A stretch of DNA of 64,000 nucleotides from Pigmentiphaga litoralis (lineage in GTDB: Bacteria; Pseudomonadota; Gammaproteobacteria; Burkholderiales; Burkholderiaceae_B). Made by a program: the position numbers and the translations under genes. Positions 7,702 to 15,790 of the stretch are shown here, in pieces. How positions within the stretch are numbered: the stretch's first letter is position 1; every line of letters starts with the position of its first letter. The notes beneath the pieces were generated by a model, which had not been told where the DNA came from, ran no database searches, and worked only from the letters and a program-made list of their open reading frames with translations. Where the stretch lies: the NCBI RefSeq assembly GCF_013408655.1, contig NZ_JACCBP010000001.1:3658001-3722000 (forward strand). The letters are read 5' to 3'.

Positions 7702-9078
7702 TCACTCCAGCGGTTTGAGGTCGCCTAGCACGGTCGGGATCAGTTCCGAGACCGTGGGATGAATGTGCACCGTGCGCTGCAGCGTCGTGTACGGCGCGCC
7801 GGCCGACATGATGTCGATGATGCCGTGGATGGCTTCGTCCCCACCTGTACCCAGGATCGCGGCGCCAAGAATGGACTTCGTCTCGGCATCCACCACCACC
7901 TTCATGAAGCCCTGGGTCTCGGACTTTTCCACCGCGCGTCCCACCCGTGTCATGGGGCGTTTGCCGACCAGCACCTTGCGGCCCGATGCGCGCGCCTGCG
8001 TCTCGCTCATGCCCACGCGGCCCAGCGGCGGATCGATATACAAGGCATAGACCGACAGCCGATCGCTGACCTTGCGGGGATCGTTGTCCAGCAGATTGGC
8101 GGCCACGATCTCGAAGTCGTTGTAGGACGTGTGCGTGAACGCGCCCTTGCCATTGCAATCGCCCATCGCCCAGATGCCCGGCACGTTGGTGCGCAGCTGG
8201 TCATCGACCTCGATGTAGCCGCGCTTGTCGACAGTGATGCCGGCGGCGTCCAGCCCGAGGTCATCGGTATTCGGCACGCGCCCCACGGCCAGCAGCACGT
8301 GCGTGGCCATCAGCGCCGGATCGTTCCCGCAATGCAGGCCCACTTCAACCTGGTCACCCTGCGGCGTGAAATGGATGCACTCGGCCTCGGTGCGCACGTC
8401 GATGCCTTCGGCCTCGAGAATGCCGCGGATCGCGTCCGACACATCCGGGTCTTCGCGCGATACCAGGCGCGGCCCTTTTTCGACCACCGTCACCTGGCTG
8501 CCGAAGCGGCGATACATCTGCGCGAATTCCAGCCCGATATAGCTCCCGCCGATCACCACCAGATGCGGCGGCAGCACATCCAGGTCCAGGATGCCGGTGT
8601 TGTTGAGCGTGGGCACGTCATGCACGCCCGGCATGTCCGGCACCAATGCCCGCGCGCCCACATTGATGAAGATGCGATCCGACGTCAGCAGCTCATCGTC
8701 CACACGTACCGACGTGGGCGACTCGAAGCGCGCATGGCCGCGAAACAGCGTGCAGTGCTCCATGCCCGCCAGCCACTTCTCGACACCATTGCGGGCGTTG
8801 CCCGAGATCGTCTCGCGGCGCGCGCGAATGCGCGTCATGTCCACCGACACGTCGCCATCGACCGCCACGCCAAAGTCCGCCGCGCGCCGCGCCATGTGGG
8901 CGGCATACGCGCTGGCCACCAGCGCCTTGGTCGGCATGCAGCCATCATTGACGCACGTGCCGCCCACCAAGTGACGTTCGACCACCGCCACGGTCATCCC
9001 TGCCGCGCTGAGCCGGCCGGCCAGCGGCGGCCCCGCCTGCCCCGCCCCGATGATGATGGCGTCAAAGGCGCGGCTCAT
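7702..9078 (-). CDS. FAD-dependent pyridine nucleotide-disulfide oxidoreductase (mercuric reductase-like)
   Basis: A 458-aa class-I disulfide reductase: FAD-binding GAGQAGPPLAGRL, redox-active dithiol GGTCVNDGCMPTKAL, NAD(P)-binding GGSYIGLEFAQMYRRFG, second FAD motif TNVPGIWAMGDC, and the C-terminal HPTVSELIP segment carrying the catalytic His-Glu pair. It lacks the N-terminal metal-binding domain and the C-terminal cysteine pair of true mercuric reductases, so mercury reduction is unlikely; it belongs to the mercuric-reductase-like subgroup with unassigned substrates. Its ATG overlaps the stop of the DUF4126 gene by 4 bases, and the LysR gene follows directly. Confidence 0.9.
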   Translation of the reverse strand: MSRAFDAIIIGAGQAGPPLAGRLSAAGMTVAVVERHLVGGTCVNDGCMPTKALVASAYAAHMARRAADFGVAVDGDVSVDMTRIRARRETISGNARNGVEKWLAGMEHCTLFRGHARFESPTSVRVDDELLTSDRIFINVGARALVPDMPGVHDVPTLNNTGILDLDVLPPHLVVIGGSYIGLEFAQMYRRFGSQVTVVEKGPRLVSREDPDVSDAIRGILEAEGIDVRTEAECIHFTPQGDQVEVGLHCGNDPALMATHVLLAVGRVPNTDDLGLDAAGITVDKRGYIEVDDQLRTNVPGIWAMGDCNGKGAFTHTSYNDFEIVAANLLDNDPRKVSDRLSVYALYIDPPLGRVGMSETQARASGRKVLVGKRPMTRVGRAVEKSETQGFMKVVVDAETKSILGAAILGTGGDEAIHGIIDIMSAGAPYTTLQRTVHIHPTVSELIPTVLGDLKPLE

Positions 9079-9542
9079 GATGCCATCACCACGATGCCGA
9101 TCGCCGCCGCGATCGCAATGACATCTTCAGCCAGCGCGACCGGAAAATCGCGCCCGCCATTGGCGGCGACCAGCTTGCGCCGCACGGTATAGCCCACCAG
9201 CGTGCCGATGATCGCGCCCACCGCGCCCAGCACCAGGCCGGTAATCGGCGCCACGCCGAACGCCAGCGCCGCGCCGCACACCGCGCCCGTCAGGATGCGG
9301 GTGCCGAACTGCACCGGCACGATGCGCGGCGGCGTCTGCGGCAACTGGTCGGCAATCAGCTCGAGCACGGCCAGCGCGGTCAGGATGTAGGGCGTTGCGG
9401 GATAGCTCAGAAAGTCGAGCCAGGTGTCCGCCACCGGCAGCAGGCCCAGATAGGCCGCCCAGCTGACCACGGCCGGACCCGTCATCGCGCGAAGACCGCA
9501 CACGATGCCGATCAGCCCGGCCAGCACATAGATATTCAACAT
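9075..9542 (-). CDS. DUF4126-type small membrane protein
   Basis: A 155-aa hydrophobic protein with about four membrane segments (IYVLAGLIGIVCGLRAMTGP, YILTALAVLELIADQLP, GAVCGAALAFGVAPITG, VLGAVGAIIGTLVGY). The GLRAMTGPAVVSWAAY and ELIADQLPQTPPR motifs match the DUF4126 family, whose function is unknown. The ATG at 9542 has a GGAG ribosome site six bases upstream; a longer frame to 9575 does not. The stop overlaps the reductase start in an ATGA junction, so the membrane protein and soluble flavoprotein are made together. Confidence 0.82.
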   Translation of the reverse strand: MLNIYVLAGLIGIVCGLRAMTGPAVVSWAAYLGLLPVADTWLDFLSYPATPYILTALAVLELIADQLPQTPPRIVPVQFGTRILTGAVCGAALAFGVAPITGLVLGAVGAIIGTLVGYTVRRKLVAANGGRDFPVALAEDVIAIAAAIGIVVMAS

Positions 9543-9616
9543 GCCTGCTCCGCGAATAAGGGGTAACCACGACATTAGCCGATTATCGAAGGAGCGGCCA
9601 TCGGCCTGAGGAGCGG

Positions 9617-10957
9617 TCAGGCGTCCTGCAACGCCTGCTCGACAGCAAGCGCAACCGCCGCCAATCGGTCATCGGACCCGCGGGCTGCGGATAGCATGAG
9701 ACCGACTGGCAGGTCGCCCTGTGCGTGGCAAGGAAGGCTGAACGCGCACCCGTCCAGGTAATTGATCGCGAACGTATTGCGTAGCAACAGCCCATTGGCC
9801 TTGAAAAAGGCCTCATCACTCGCGACGAGGTCGTCGATCGGCGGCGCGACGATCGGGACGGTCGGGCACAACAGGGCGTCATAGGACTGCAGGACCGCCT
9901 CGGCTCGCCGGATCCAGTCCTGCCGGGCGTCGTGCATGCGCAGATAGTCGGCGGCTGTCGCGACGGCGCCGGTGGCGATGCGTTGGGCCACGCGCGCGTC
10001 GAAGGCATCCCGCCGCTGGGCCAGGCGCTGGTGGTGCACGGCAAACGCCTCGACCGCCGAAAACCCGCCCGGCGCGTTAAGGACCTGGATCTGCGCCAGT
10101 TCCGTAAAGGCAAGCGTATCGATCAGGGCGCCTGCCGCGGACAGCCGCGTGACCGCCCGGTCAAATGCACGGGCCACCGCCGGCTCGATGCCGTCGAACA
10201 TCAAGGTCTGCGGGATGGCAAACCGCATCCCGGCCAGCGGTCTTGCCTTCACGGACAACGGAACATCGGCGATGGCCGCATCGACCGTGATGCAATCCGC
10301 GACGCTACGGGTCATCGAACACACCGTGTCCAGGGTACGCGCAAGTTCGAACGCGCCAGTGCGAGGCACGCGCGACTGCGTGCTCTTGAAGCCGACCAGG
10401 CCGCACAGGGCTGCGGGAATCCGAATCGACCCGCCCGTATCCGAACCCAGCCCCGCCACCGACAACCCCAACGCCACGGCGACGGCGCCGCCCGACGACG
10501 ACCCACCCGGGATGCGTGCAACGACCGGGTCTGCCGGATTGCGCGGCGTTCCGAAGTGCGGGTTGATGCCGACCCCGGAAAACGCGAACTCGGTCATATT
10601 GGTCTTGCCAATAATGGCCGCATGATTGGCGCGCAACCTGGCGACTGCCACGGCGTCGTCGGCTGGCGCAGCGTCGTCCGCGCAGACGATGCTGCCGGCC
10701 TGAGTCGGCTCGCCGGCAACGTCATACAGATCCTTGATCGTCACGGGCAGTCCGGCAAGGGCAGGCAGCACGATGCCTGCTTTCCTGCAGGCATCCGCGT
10801 GCTCGGCCGCGGCACGCGCCGCCGCGGCGTAGGTCCTTGTAAAAACGTGTCGTGCCGAATCCTCTTGCGCCCGCTCCAGTACCGAGCCTACGAGTTGCGT
10901 GCAAGTGGTGTCTCCACGCGCAAGGCGCGCGCGGAGTGATGCAATGGTGTCGCCCAT
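9617..10957 (-). CDS. Amidase-signature hydrolase
   Basis: A 446-aa amidase-signature enzyme with the full Ser-Ser-Lys triad: lysine in LPVTIKDLYDVAG, cis-serine in IPGGSSSGGAVAVA, and nucleophile serine in SDTGGSIRIPAALCGLVGFK. It hydrolyses an amide (or ester) in the cytoplasm; substrate unknown. The frame can begin at a TTG at 10984, but the ATG at 10957 matches the typical start of the fold (short helix, then SLRARLARGD). It is the last gene of a minus-strand series after the DUF2848 gene (gap 37 bases), so it probably acts on the same compound as the HpaB-type monooxygenase upstream. Confidence 0.93.
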   Translation of the reverse strand: MGDTIASLRARLARGDTTCTQLVGSVLERAQEDSARHVFTRTYAAAARAAAEHADACRKAGIVLPALAGLPVTIKDLYDVAGEPTQAGSIVCADDAAPADDAVAVARLRANHAAIIGKTNMTEFAFSGVGINPHFGTPRNPADPVVARIPGGSSSGGAVAVALGLSVAGLGSDTGGSIRIPAALCGLVGFKSTQSRVPRTGAFELARTLDTVCSMTRSVADCITVDAAIADVPLSVKARPLAGMRFAIPQTLMFDGIEPAVARAFDRAVTRLSAAGALIDTLAFTELAQIQVLNAPGGFSAVEAFAVHHQRLAQRRDAFDARVAQRIATGAVATAADYLRMHDARQDWIRRAEAVLQSYDALLCPTVPIVAPPIDDLVASDEAFFKANGLLLRNTFAINYLDGCAFSLPCHAQGDLPVGLMLSAARGSDDRLAAVALAVEQALQDA

Positions 10958-10994
10958 GCGGTCCGTCCGGTTGGCAAGTAACAAGGGGGTGCGA

Positions 10995-11720
10995 TCAGGC
11001 GATCACGGGAAGAATGTCGACGGCATACCGATGCGTGATGGCCCGGCCCAGCACCGGATCCCGCAAGGTCAGTTCTGTCGCCTGCGCCGGACGGATGGCC
11101 TGCCCCGCCGCGTTGGGAATGGCGCCGAGGGTGCCGCACGACAGGAAGTGGCCGGCTTCGGCCTGGCACCCGGGCTGGGTGAAGAACCCGTCGCGCAGCG
11201 AGGCCAGCGGCCGGATCGAAGCCAGCGTGCCCTGCTGGTAGACCACCCACTCGCCGTCTTCCAGAATGCGCGATTCCAGCACGATCTCGTCCTGGCGATC
11301 CTGGATGTCGCTCCAACGCCAGGCCGACGTGGCGATGGGCTTCGGGCACATCTGCTTGGACACGGCGACCGAATAGCTTTCCACCTGGCGGTCGGTATGG
11401 TCGGAACCCACGGTCAGCCACCACTCGCCTTCGGCGAAGAACAGCACGGGTTCCGCTTCGCCGGAACTGTCCGGCCCAAGCACTTCAATCGACGCCGCCT
11501 GGCTGAGCGATTCCTTGCCGGCGCGGTAATACAACGGGACGGTCGACGGCCGGGGAACGCCCAGCGCAGCCAGTTCTTCGATGTGATGTTCGATGGCAGC
11601 CGCGTTGCGGCCGGTCCAGCCGGCGATGACGAAACGTTTGGGTTCGAGCGACACCAGCCGATTGGTGCGCGTGCCGTCGGATGCCAGGGATTCGCAGGAA
11701 AAATGCAGAGTGGCGGTCAT
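10995..11720 (-). CDS. DUF2848-family protein (fumarylacetoacetase-like fold suspected)
   Basis: A 241-aa protein whose features (TNRLVSLEPKRFVIAGWTGR, VPLYYRAGKESL, GEWWLTVGSDHTDR, SYSVAVSKQMCPKP, FLSCGTLGAIP near the C-terminus) match the DUF2848 family, often found next to amidases in catabolic operons. The SDHTDR segment and C-terminal GTLGAIP recall the fumarylacetoacetate-hydrolase fold, but no reaction is established. The ATG at 11720 has a GAAAGGG ribosome site; the longer frame to 11744 has none. It precedes the amidase by 37 bases. Confidence 0.8.
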   Translation of the reverse strand: MTATLHFSCESLASDGTRTNRLVSLEPKRFVIAGWTGRNAAAIEHHIEELAALGVPRPSTVPLYYRAGKESLSQAASIEVLGPDSSGEAEPVLFFAEGEWWLTVGSDHTDRQVESYSVAVSKQMCPKPIATSAWRWSDIQDRQDEIVLESRILEDGEWVVYQQGTLASIRPLASLRDGFFTQPGCQAEAGHFLSCGTLGAIPNAAGQAIRPAQATELTLRDPVLGRAITHRYAVDILPVIA

Positions 11721-11794
11721 GGTTACCCTTTCAGAGAAGTGCAAATCAACAGCGTGGCCGTTGATTCGTCCCTTCGGCGCACGAGTCGACGGCG

Positions 11795-12427
11795 CTAGCT
11801 GCGTCGTGTCGCACGCGCCTTTCGCGGCGTGCTTGGTGCGAGCGGGATGGACCCGCTTGCAGTGGTGGACAGCGCTTTCAATACGGCAACGGTTTGACCG
11901 AACACGTCGATCAGCGACCCCACCGTCCGGGCCAGGTGCAGGAAGTCCTCGCGCGAGACCGTGCTGAACAAGCGGTCATTGACCATCAACAAGTCAGGCT
12001 CCAGGGCCCGCACCTGTTCATGCCCGTGGGGGCTCAGGCTCAACAACACACCTCGCCCATCATCCGGATTGGACTTCTTGACGATCAGTTGCGCCTTGAC
12101 GAGCTTCTTCACCTCATTGGTGACGAAGGCCCCCGTCACGTTCAGCCGCGCCGCCACGTCGCTCACACTGACCCCGGTTTCCCCTCCCATCCGCGCAACC
12201 ACCATCACGATGTTGTATTGCGGCGAGGTCACGCCAAGACGTTCCGCCAGGTATTGCCGCGCCGACTCAAGATGCGTGGCGACCACGGAGATGTCGTAGA
12301 GCAACTGGCGAAACGTTCCGTCGGGTTCGGGCCCCTTGTCGAGCAGTGCGGGCAACGAGACGCTCGGTGCGAGCGCCTTCGATTTCGCGGTGGCGGTGGA
12401 GGCAGACTTGGCTGCGCGACGATTCAT
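11795..12427 (-). CDS. MarR-family transcriptional regulator
   Basis: A 210-aa MarR-type regulator, longer than the usual 140-170 aa because of a basic Ala/Lys/Ser-rich N-terminal leader and a basic C-terminal tail (STPRKARATRRS). The winged helix is clear: SVSDVAARLNVTGAFVTNEVKKL, then a wing KKSNPDDGRGVLLSLSPHG. Such proteins usually repress aromatic catabolic genes and release on binding the aromatic ligand or its CoA ester. The ATG at 12427 has a GGAG site; an upstream ATG at 12475 does not. It sits between the cupin and DUF2848 genes on the same strand. The palindrome CAAGTTAGCTAAGTTG at 14997-15012, before the monooxygenase, is a plausible target. Confidence 0.9.
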   Translation of the reverse strand: MNRRAAKSASTATAKSKALAPSVSLPALLDKGPEPDGTFRQLLYDISVVATHLESARQYLAERLGVTSPQYNIVMVVARMGGETGVSVSDVAARLNVTGAFVTNEVKKLVKAQLIVKKSNPDDGRGVLLSLSPHGHEQVRALEPDLLMVNDRLFSTVSREDFLHLARTVGSLIDVFGQTVAVLKALSTTASGSIPLAPSTPRKARATRRS

Positions 12428-12490
12428 GCAAGACTCCGGACGGCGGTAATGAGTCCCGGATTGTCGCTCATTCACGTTGCCTTCATGGAC

Positions 12491-12880
12491 TCAGGCCGGG
12501 TCGTAGTAATGGGACTCGAGCAGGTAGCAGCCATTCACCGAACGGAACGGACCGTGCCAGGCGCCGGGCGGACGCACCGCGTAGGTATAGCCTTCGAACG
12601 AACTGCCGCCTTCGCCGTTTTCATCGGCGCCCACTGTCATGTCGCCTTCGAGCATGAAGACTTCTTCCCAGTAGTCGTGGACGATCGGCTTGAACGTCGC
12701 AAAGCCCGGAGGAAACCGCAGGATGCGGGTGCGGCTGCCTTGCTTGTTATCGGTGTCGAGCGACCCCGATATGATCAGTTCGAGGGCGCCGGAATCCGGC
12801 GCGTAGCCTTCAGGCAGTTGCCAGCCCGGGGCATTCAGGTCGATCTTGTGGAATTCGTGATGGAGTTTGGTCACAGCCAT
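12491..12880 (-). CDS. Cupin-domain protein
   Basis: A 129-aa single-domain cupin. The beta-barrel signature is VHDYWEEVFMLEGDMTVG (Glu metal ligand in the first cupin motif) with RPPGAWHGPFRS as the second motif, carrying the histidine. It may be a ring-cleaving dioxygenase, isomerase or metal-dependent hydrolase; the family gives no single function. The ATG at 12880 has an AGGAGA site and begins one base after the flavin reductase stop, so they are translationally coupled. A longer frame to 13261 is in the wrong place and unconserved. Coupling to the monooxygenase suggests it acts on the hydroxylated product. Confidence 0.88.
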   Translation of the reverse strand: MAVTKLHHEFHKIDLNAPGWQLPEGYAPDSGALELIISGSLDTDNKQGSRTRILRFPPGFATFKPIVHDYWEEVFMLEGDMTVGADENGEGGSSFEGYTYAVRPPGAWHGPFRSVNGCYLLESHYYDPA

Positions 12881-12881
12881 T

Positions 12882-13418
12882 TCATTTCTCCTGATGGTTG
12901 GAAATCGGGGTGGAAGGTTGAAGCGCGGCGTAGCTCCCCCCAAAGAACACGAGCGGCGCCGTGCCGCCCCGTCGCTGGATACGGACGACCCGGCCGACGA
13001 AGATGACGTGATCGCCCGCATCGTGCTGTGCGTAAGGCACGCACTGGAACGCCACGATCGAATGGGCCAGCGTGAATGGCAGCCCGTCGTGGTGTTCGAC
13101 GTCGGTCCCGGTCCACTTGTCGCCGTTGGACGTCGCAAACCGGGCAGAGATGTGCTGGTGTTCGGCGCCCAGGATGTTGATGCTGTACATCGCCGCGTCG
13201 CACAGCGTCGGCAGGCTGTACGCCGTCTTGCCGATAGAGAACAGCACCAGCGGCGGATCAAGGGATACCGAATTGAACGAGGTGATCGTCATGCCGATAC
13301 GCGAGAGTCCATCTGGCGCATTGGCCGTCACCACGGCAACGCCCGTGGGAAACAGCCCCAGGGCAGACCGGAACTCTTTGCGATCGATCGGAGGAAGCGG
13401 CGCTGACAGGCTATCCAT
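12882..13418 (-). CDS. Flavin reductase, HpaC-like partner of the monooxygenase
   Basis: A 178-aa flavin:NAD(P)H reductase of the HpaC/FMN-split-barrel type. Signatures: FRSALGLFPTGVAVVTA, MTITSFNSVSLDPPLVLFSI, and a C-terminal GDHVIFVGRVVRI strand. It supplies free reduced FAD or FMN to a two-component oxygenase. The ATG at 13418 has a GGAG site. The HpaB-type oxygenase ends 30 bases upstream and the cupin starts 1 base downstream, so the trio forms one operon. Confidence 0.93.
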   Translation of the reverse strand: MDSLSAPLPPIDRKEFRSALGLFPTGVAVVTANAPDGLSRIGMTITSFNSVSLDPPLVLFSIGKTAYSLPTLCDAAMYSINILGAEHQHISARFATSNGDKWTGTDVEHHDGLPFTLAHSIVAFQCVPYAQHDAGDHVIFVGRVVRIQRRGGTAPLVFFGGSYAALQPSTPISNHQEK

Positions 13419-13448
13419 GATGGCGTCTCCAGGAAGGGGTTGCATGAC

Positions 13449-14918
13449 TCAGCTCGCCTGCGTCTCTGCGTACGCATCCGGCACGCCATAACTCGACAGA
13501 AGCCGGTCGGCCACGCCTTCCAGGAACTTCCAGTCGGTATGCATGAAGGTGTAGTTCCGCACGACGAACGAGGCGCCCGCATAGAACTTTTCGTATTGCT
13601 GGTGGCGGCCGGCAAATTCCGACCCGGTCAGATCCCACGCCAGCTTGTAGAGTTTCATGCGATCCACGGCGGCGAGCTGGGGGGTAGCCCAGTACTGCTC
13701 GAACGAGTTGCGCAATCCGGGATCGGCCATGACGGAAATGTCGGCCGGCATCTGGAACACGCTGCCACCGCACAGTTCGCGCAGTTGATCCACGATCGCC
13801 GAATGGTTTTCGGTGCACCAATTCAACGCGGCATAGACATAGCGGCGGTTGAAGCAGACATGTCCTTCCGTGGGCCAGGATTCGGCAGACTGGATCTGGC
13901 CCATGATGACCCCGCTCAACGTGGCCTCCCACGCGGCCAGCTTGCCCAGCGTCTCGCGTACGGCCGGGACCTGATCGGCGCCAGAGGCTTTCGTGATCTT
14001 GCTGGCCAGGCCGACAATCAGCTGCAGCTTGGACAGGAAGCGCACATTCGACTGATGGTTGCCGTAGGTGTGACCTGCCGTGTCGACGTAGATCTGGCGC
14101 GCCAGCAAAGGATCATCGTGAACGAAGACCTTTTCCCAAGGCACCTTGACCTCGTCGCACAGCACCATGCTGTCGGACTCGTCAAACCGGTAGCTGAGGG
14201 GATTTTCAAAATCCGACGTCGCTTCGCGGCCAAGCGGCTTGCGAGACCACAGTTGCAGTCCGGGTGCATTGCACGGAATCACGCACGTGATGGACTGCTT
14301 GGACTGGTCGGGCGCAAGCGGGATCAGGTTGCCGATCCAGATTTCATTGGCGTACGCGGCGCCCGTCGCGAGCATCTTCGTGCCGGAGATCACCACACCG
14401 TCGTCGTCCTCGCGGACGACACGCAAGGTGGGCACCGGCAGATTGAGCTTCTGGTAGATCTCGGGGTTGCGGGCGGCCTGGGGCGGCACCACCGCGTACA
14501 CGGCATAGCTGTCGGTCTTGCGCATGTGTTCGTAATAGGCCAGCAGATTGCTGGCGTATTTGCCGAACACGCCCGGGTTCAGACTCATGCCGGTGACGAA
14601 GCTCGACACATGGTCGGGCGATCGGCCGAACATGCCATAGGTCTTGTCGGCGATCGCACGATGGACGCCATGCCGGAACTCGAGATCGGCCCGGTTGCGG
14701 GCCCGCAGGAAATACCCGCTGTAGCGTTCGCCGTCCTCTTCGAACGTCATGCGGTCGCGGTTCTCGGGCGCGCACTTCATGTCGTAGATCGACGCAATGG
14801 ATTGTGCGCCCTGACGGAAGGCCGGATGCGTCGTGACATCCGTCACCCGCTCGTTACCCACATAGATCGTACGACCGTCGCGCAAAGACTCAAGATGCTC
14901 GGCACCAGTTTTCAACAT
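13449..14918 (-). CDS. HpaB-family flavin-dependent aromatic hydroxylase (large component)
   Basis: A 489-aa two-component monooxygenase, close to the 480-520 aa of 4-hydroxyphenylacetate 3-monooxygenase oxygenases. N-terminal LRDGRTIYVGNERVTDVTTHPAF, internal DSYAVYAVVPPQ, VVREDDDGVVISGTKMLATG and C-terminal GSVFQMPADISV are characteristic of the acyl-CoA-dehydrogenase-like HpaB fold. It uses reduced flavin from the adjacent reductase to hydroxylate a phenolic ring; the substrate may be 4-hydroxyphenylacetate, a chlorophenol, a pyrrole or another aromatic. The ATG at 14918 has a GGAG site; the frame continues to 14999 without conservation. It is the first gene after an AT-rich promoter region and lies downstream of a Liv-type importer on the same strand. 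Confidence 0.92.
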   Translation of the reverse strand: MLKTGAEHLESLRDGRTIYVGNERVTDVTTHPAFRQGAQSIASIYDMKCAPENRDRMTFEEDGERYSGYFLRARNRADLEFRHGVHRAIADKTYGMFGRSPDHVSSFVTGMSLNPGVFGKYASNLLAYYEHMRKTDSYAVYAVVPPQAARNPEIYQKLNLPVPTLRVVREDDDGVVISGTKMLATGAAYANEIWIGNLIPLAPDQSKQSITCVIPCNAPGLQLWSRKPLGREATSDFENPLSYRFDESDSMVLCDEVKVPWEKVFVHDDPLLARQIYVDTAGHTYGNHQSNVRFLSKLQLIVGLASKITKASGADQVPAVRETLGKLAAWEATLSGVIMGQIQSAESWPTEGHVCFNRRYVYAALNWCTENHSAIVDQLRELCGGSVFQMPADISVMADPGLRNSFEQYWATPQLAAVDRMKLYKLAWDLTGSEFAGRHQQYEKFYAGASFVVRNYTFMHTDWKFLEGVADRLLSSYGVPDAYAETQAS

Positions 14919-14991
14919 GTTGGATACTCCAGAGGATTGCAATGCGCGGTCTGACGCGGCCCGGAAGGGGGATGCCCCACATCGCAAGTGT

Positions 14992-15012
14992 ATTATCAAG
15001 TTAGCTAAGTTG
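14992..15012 (-). promoter_or_regulatory. Putative promoter -10 with TTAGCTAA palindrome (candidate MarR operator)
   Basis: In the AT-rich gap before the monooxygenase, the minus strand has a GATAAT -10-like hexamer at 14992-14997. Directly upstream is a 16-bp near-perfect palindrome, CAAGTTAGCTAAGTTG, at 14997-15012, with the core TTAGCTAA exact. Its place between -10 and -35 fits steric repression. The MarR gene in the same operon is the obvious candidate binder; this is inferred. Confidence 0.5.
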
Positions 15013-15061
15013 GTAAGCTTTTTAGAAAAATTTTCGGTGCAGGTATCGGTTCGGTTTTTTT

Positions 15062-15790
15062 TCAGTTTTCCGAGACGCCGGTCAACGCGTCGATGCGTTC
15101 GCGATCGGGCTTTGAACGACCGTCCGAGTTGTCGTAGACCGTCATGCCACGATCCAGCACCAGCACCCTGTCCGTGAATTCCAGGGCAAGCGAAACGTGC
15201 TGCTCCACGAGCAGGATGGCCAGCCTGCTTTCCGCCCGCAGGCGATGCAAGGCGGCGACCAGGCCATCGATGATCACGGGGGCCAGGCCCTCCATCGGCT
15301 CGTCCAGCAGCAGCAGCGAAGGATTCCCCATCAGCGCGCGGCCGATACTCAGCATCTGCTGCTCGCCCCCCGACAGTTGCGAGCCGCCATTGTTGATTCG
15401 CTCGCCCAGCCTCGGCATCAGGTCGATCACCCGATCAAGCGTCCAAGGCTGCGCGGCCTCGTGGGCGGCAGGCTTGGCGGCGACCAGAAGATTTTCTCGC
15501 ACCGACAAAGACGGAAAGATTTCGCGCTCCTGCGGCACGAGGCCTATGCCCCGCTTGGCCCGTTCGTAGACGGCCAGCTTTTCGATGCCGTGGCCTGCCA
15601 GCGTGACCGTGCCGGAGCGGTGCGTGGCCCGTCCGACCACCGTCGACAGCAAGGTACTTTTTCCTACCCCATTGCGCCCAAGAATCGCGAGCACATCGCC
15701 GTGAGCCAGCGAGAGGGACACCCCGGACAAGACCTGCGTGTCGCCCCATCCCGAGGACAGATCACGGATCTCGAGTATCGCTTCAGCCAT
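15062..15790 (-). CDS. livF: Branched-chain-type ABC transporter ATPase LivF
   Basis: A 242-aa ABC ATPase: Walker A GRNGVGKST, Q-loop LVPQEREIFPSLSVRENL, signature LSGGEQQML, Walker B SLLLLDEPMEGLAP, and H-loop VEQH. The EREIFPSLSVxENL stretch and MEGLAP are LivF-specific. It is the last gene of a five-gene importer operon; its start overlaps livG by 8 bases. The system likely imports an aromatic or other hydrophobic acid rather than an amino acid, judging from the monooxygenase genes that follow. Its stop lies about 140 bases before the monooxygenase start on the same strand. Confidence 0.95.
   Translation of the reverse strand: MAEAILEIRDLSSGWGDTQVLSGVSLSLAHGDVLAILGRNGVGKSTLLSTVVGRATHRSGTVTLAGHGIEKLAVYERAKRGIGLVPQEREIFPSLSVRENLLVAAKPAAHEAAQPWTLDRVIDLMPRLGERINNGGSQLSGGEQQMLSIGRALMGNPSLLLLDEPMEGLAPVIIDGLVAALHRLRAESRLAILLVEQHVSLALEFTDRVLVLDRGMTVYDNSDGRSKPDRERIDALTGVSEN

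Noticed and set aside
7702..9078. True mercuric reductase
   Set aside because: The N-terminal metal-binding domain, the C-terminal cysteine pair and other mer genes are all absent.
7759..9192. A 477-codon plus-strand open frame opposite the flavoprotein reductase
   Set aside because: It overlaps the FAD, dithiol and NAD motifs on the true strand and has no domain of its own.
13440..14954. A 504-codon plus-strand open frame opposite the HpaB-type gene
   Set aside because: It is fully antisense to a well-defined monooxygenase and has no recognisable motif or ribosome site.
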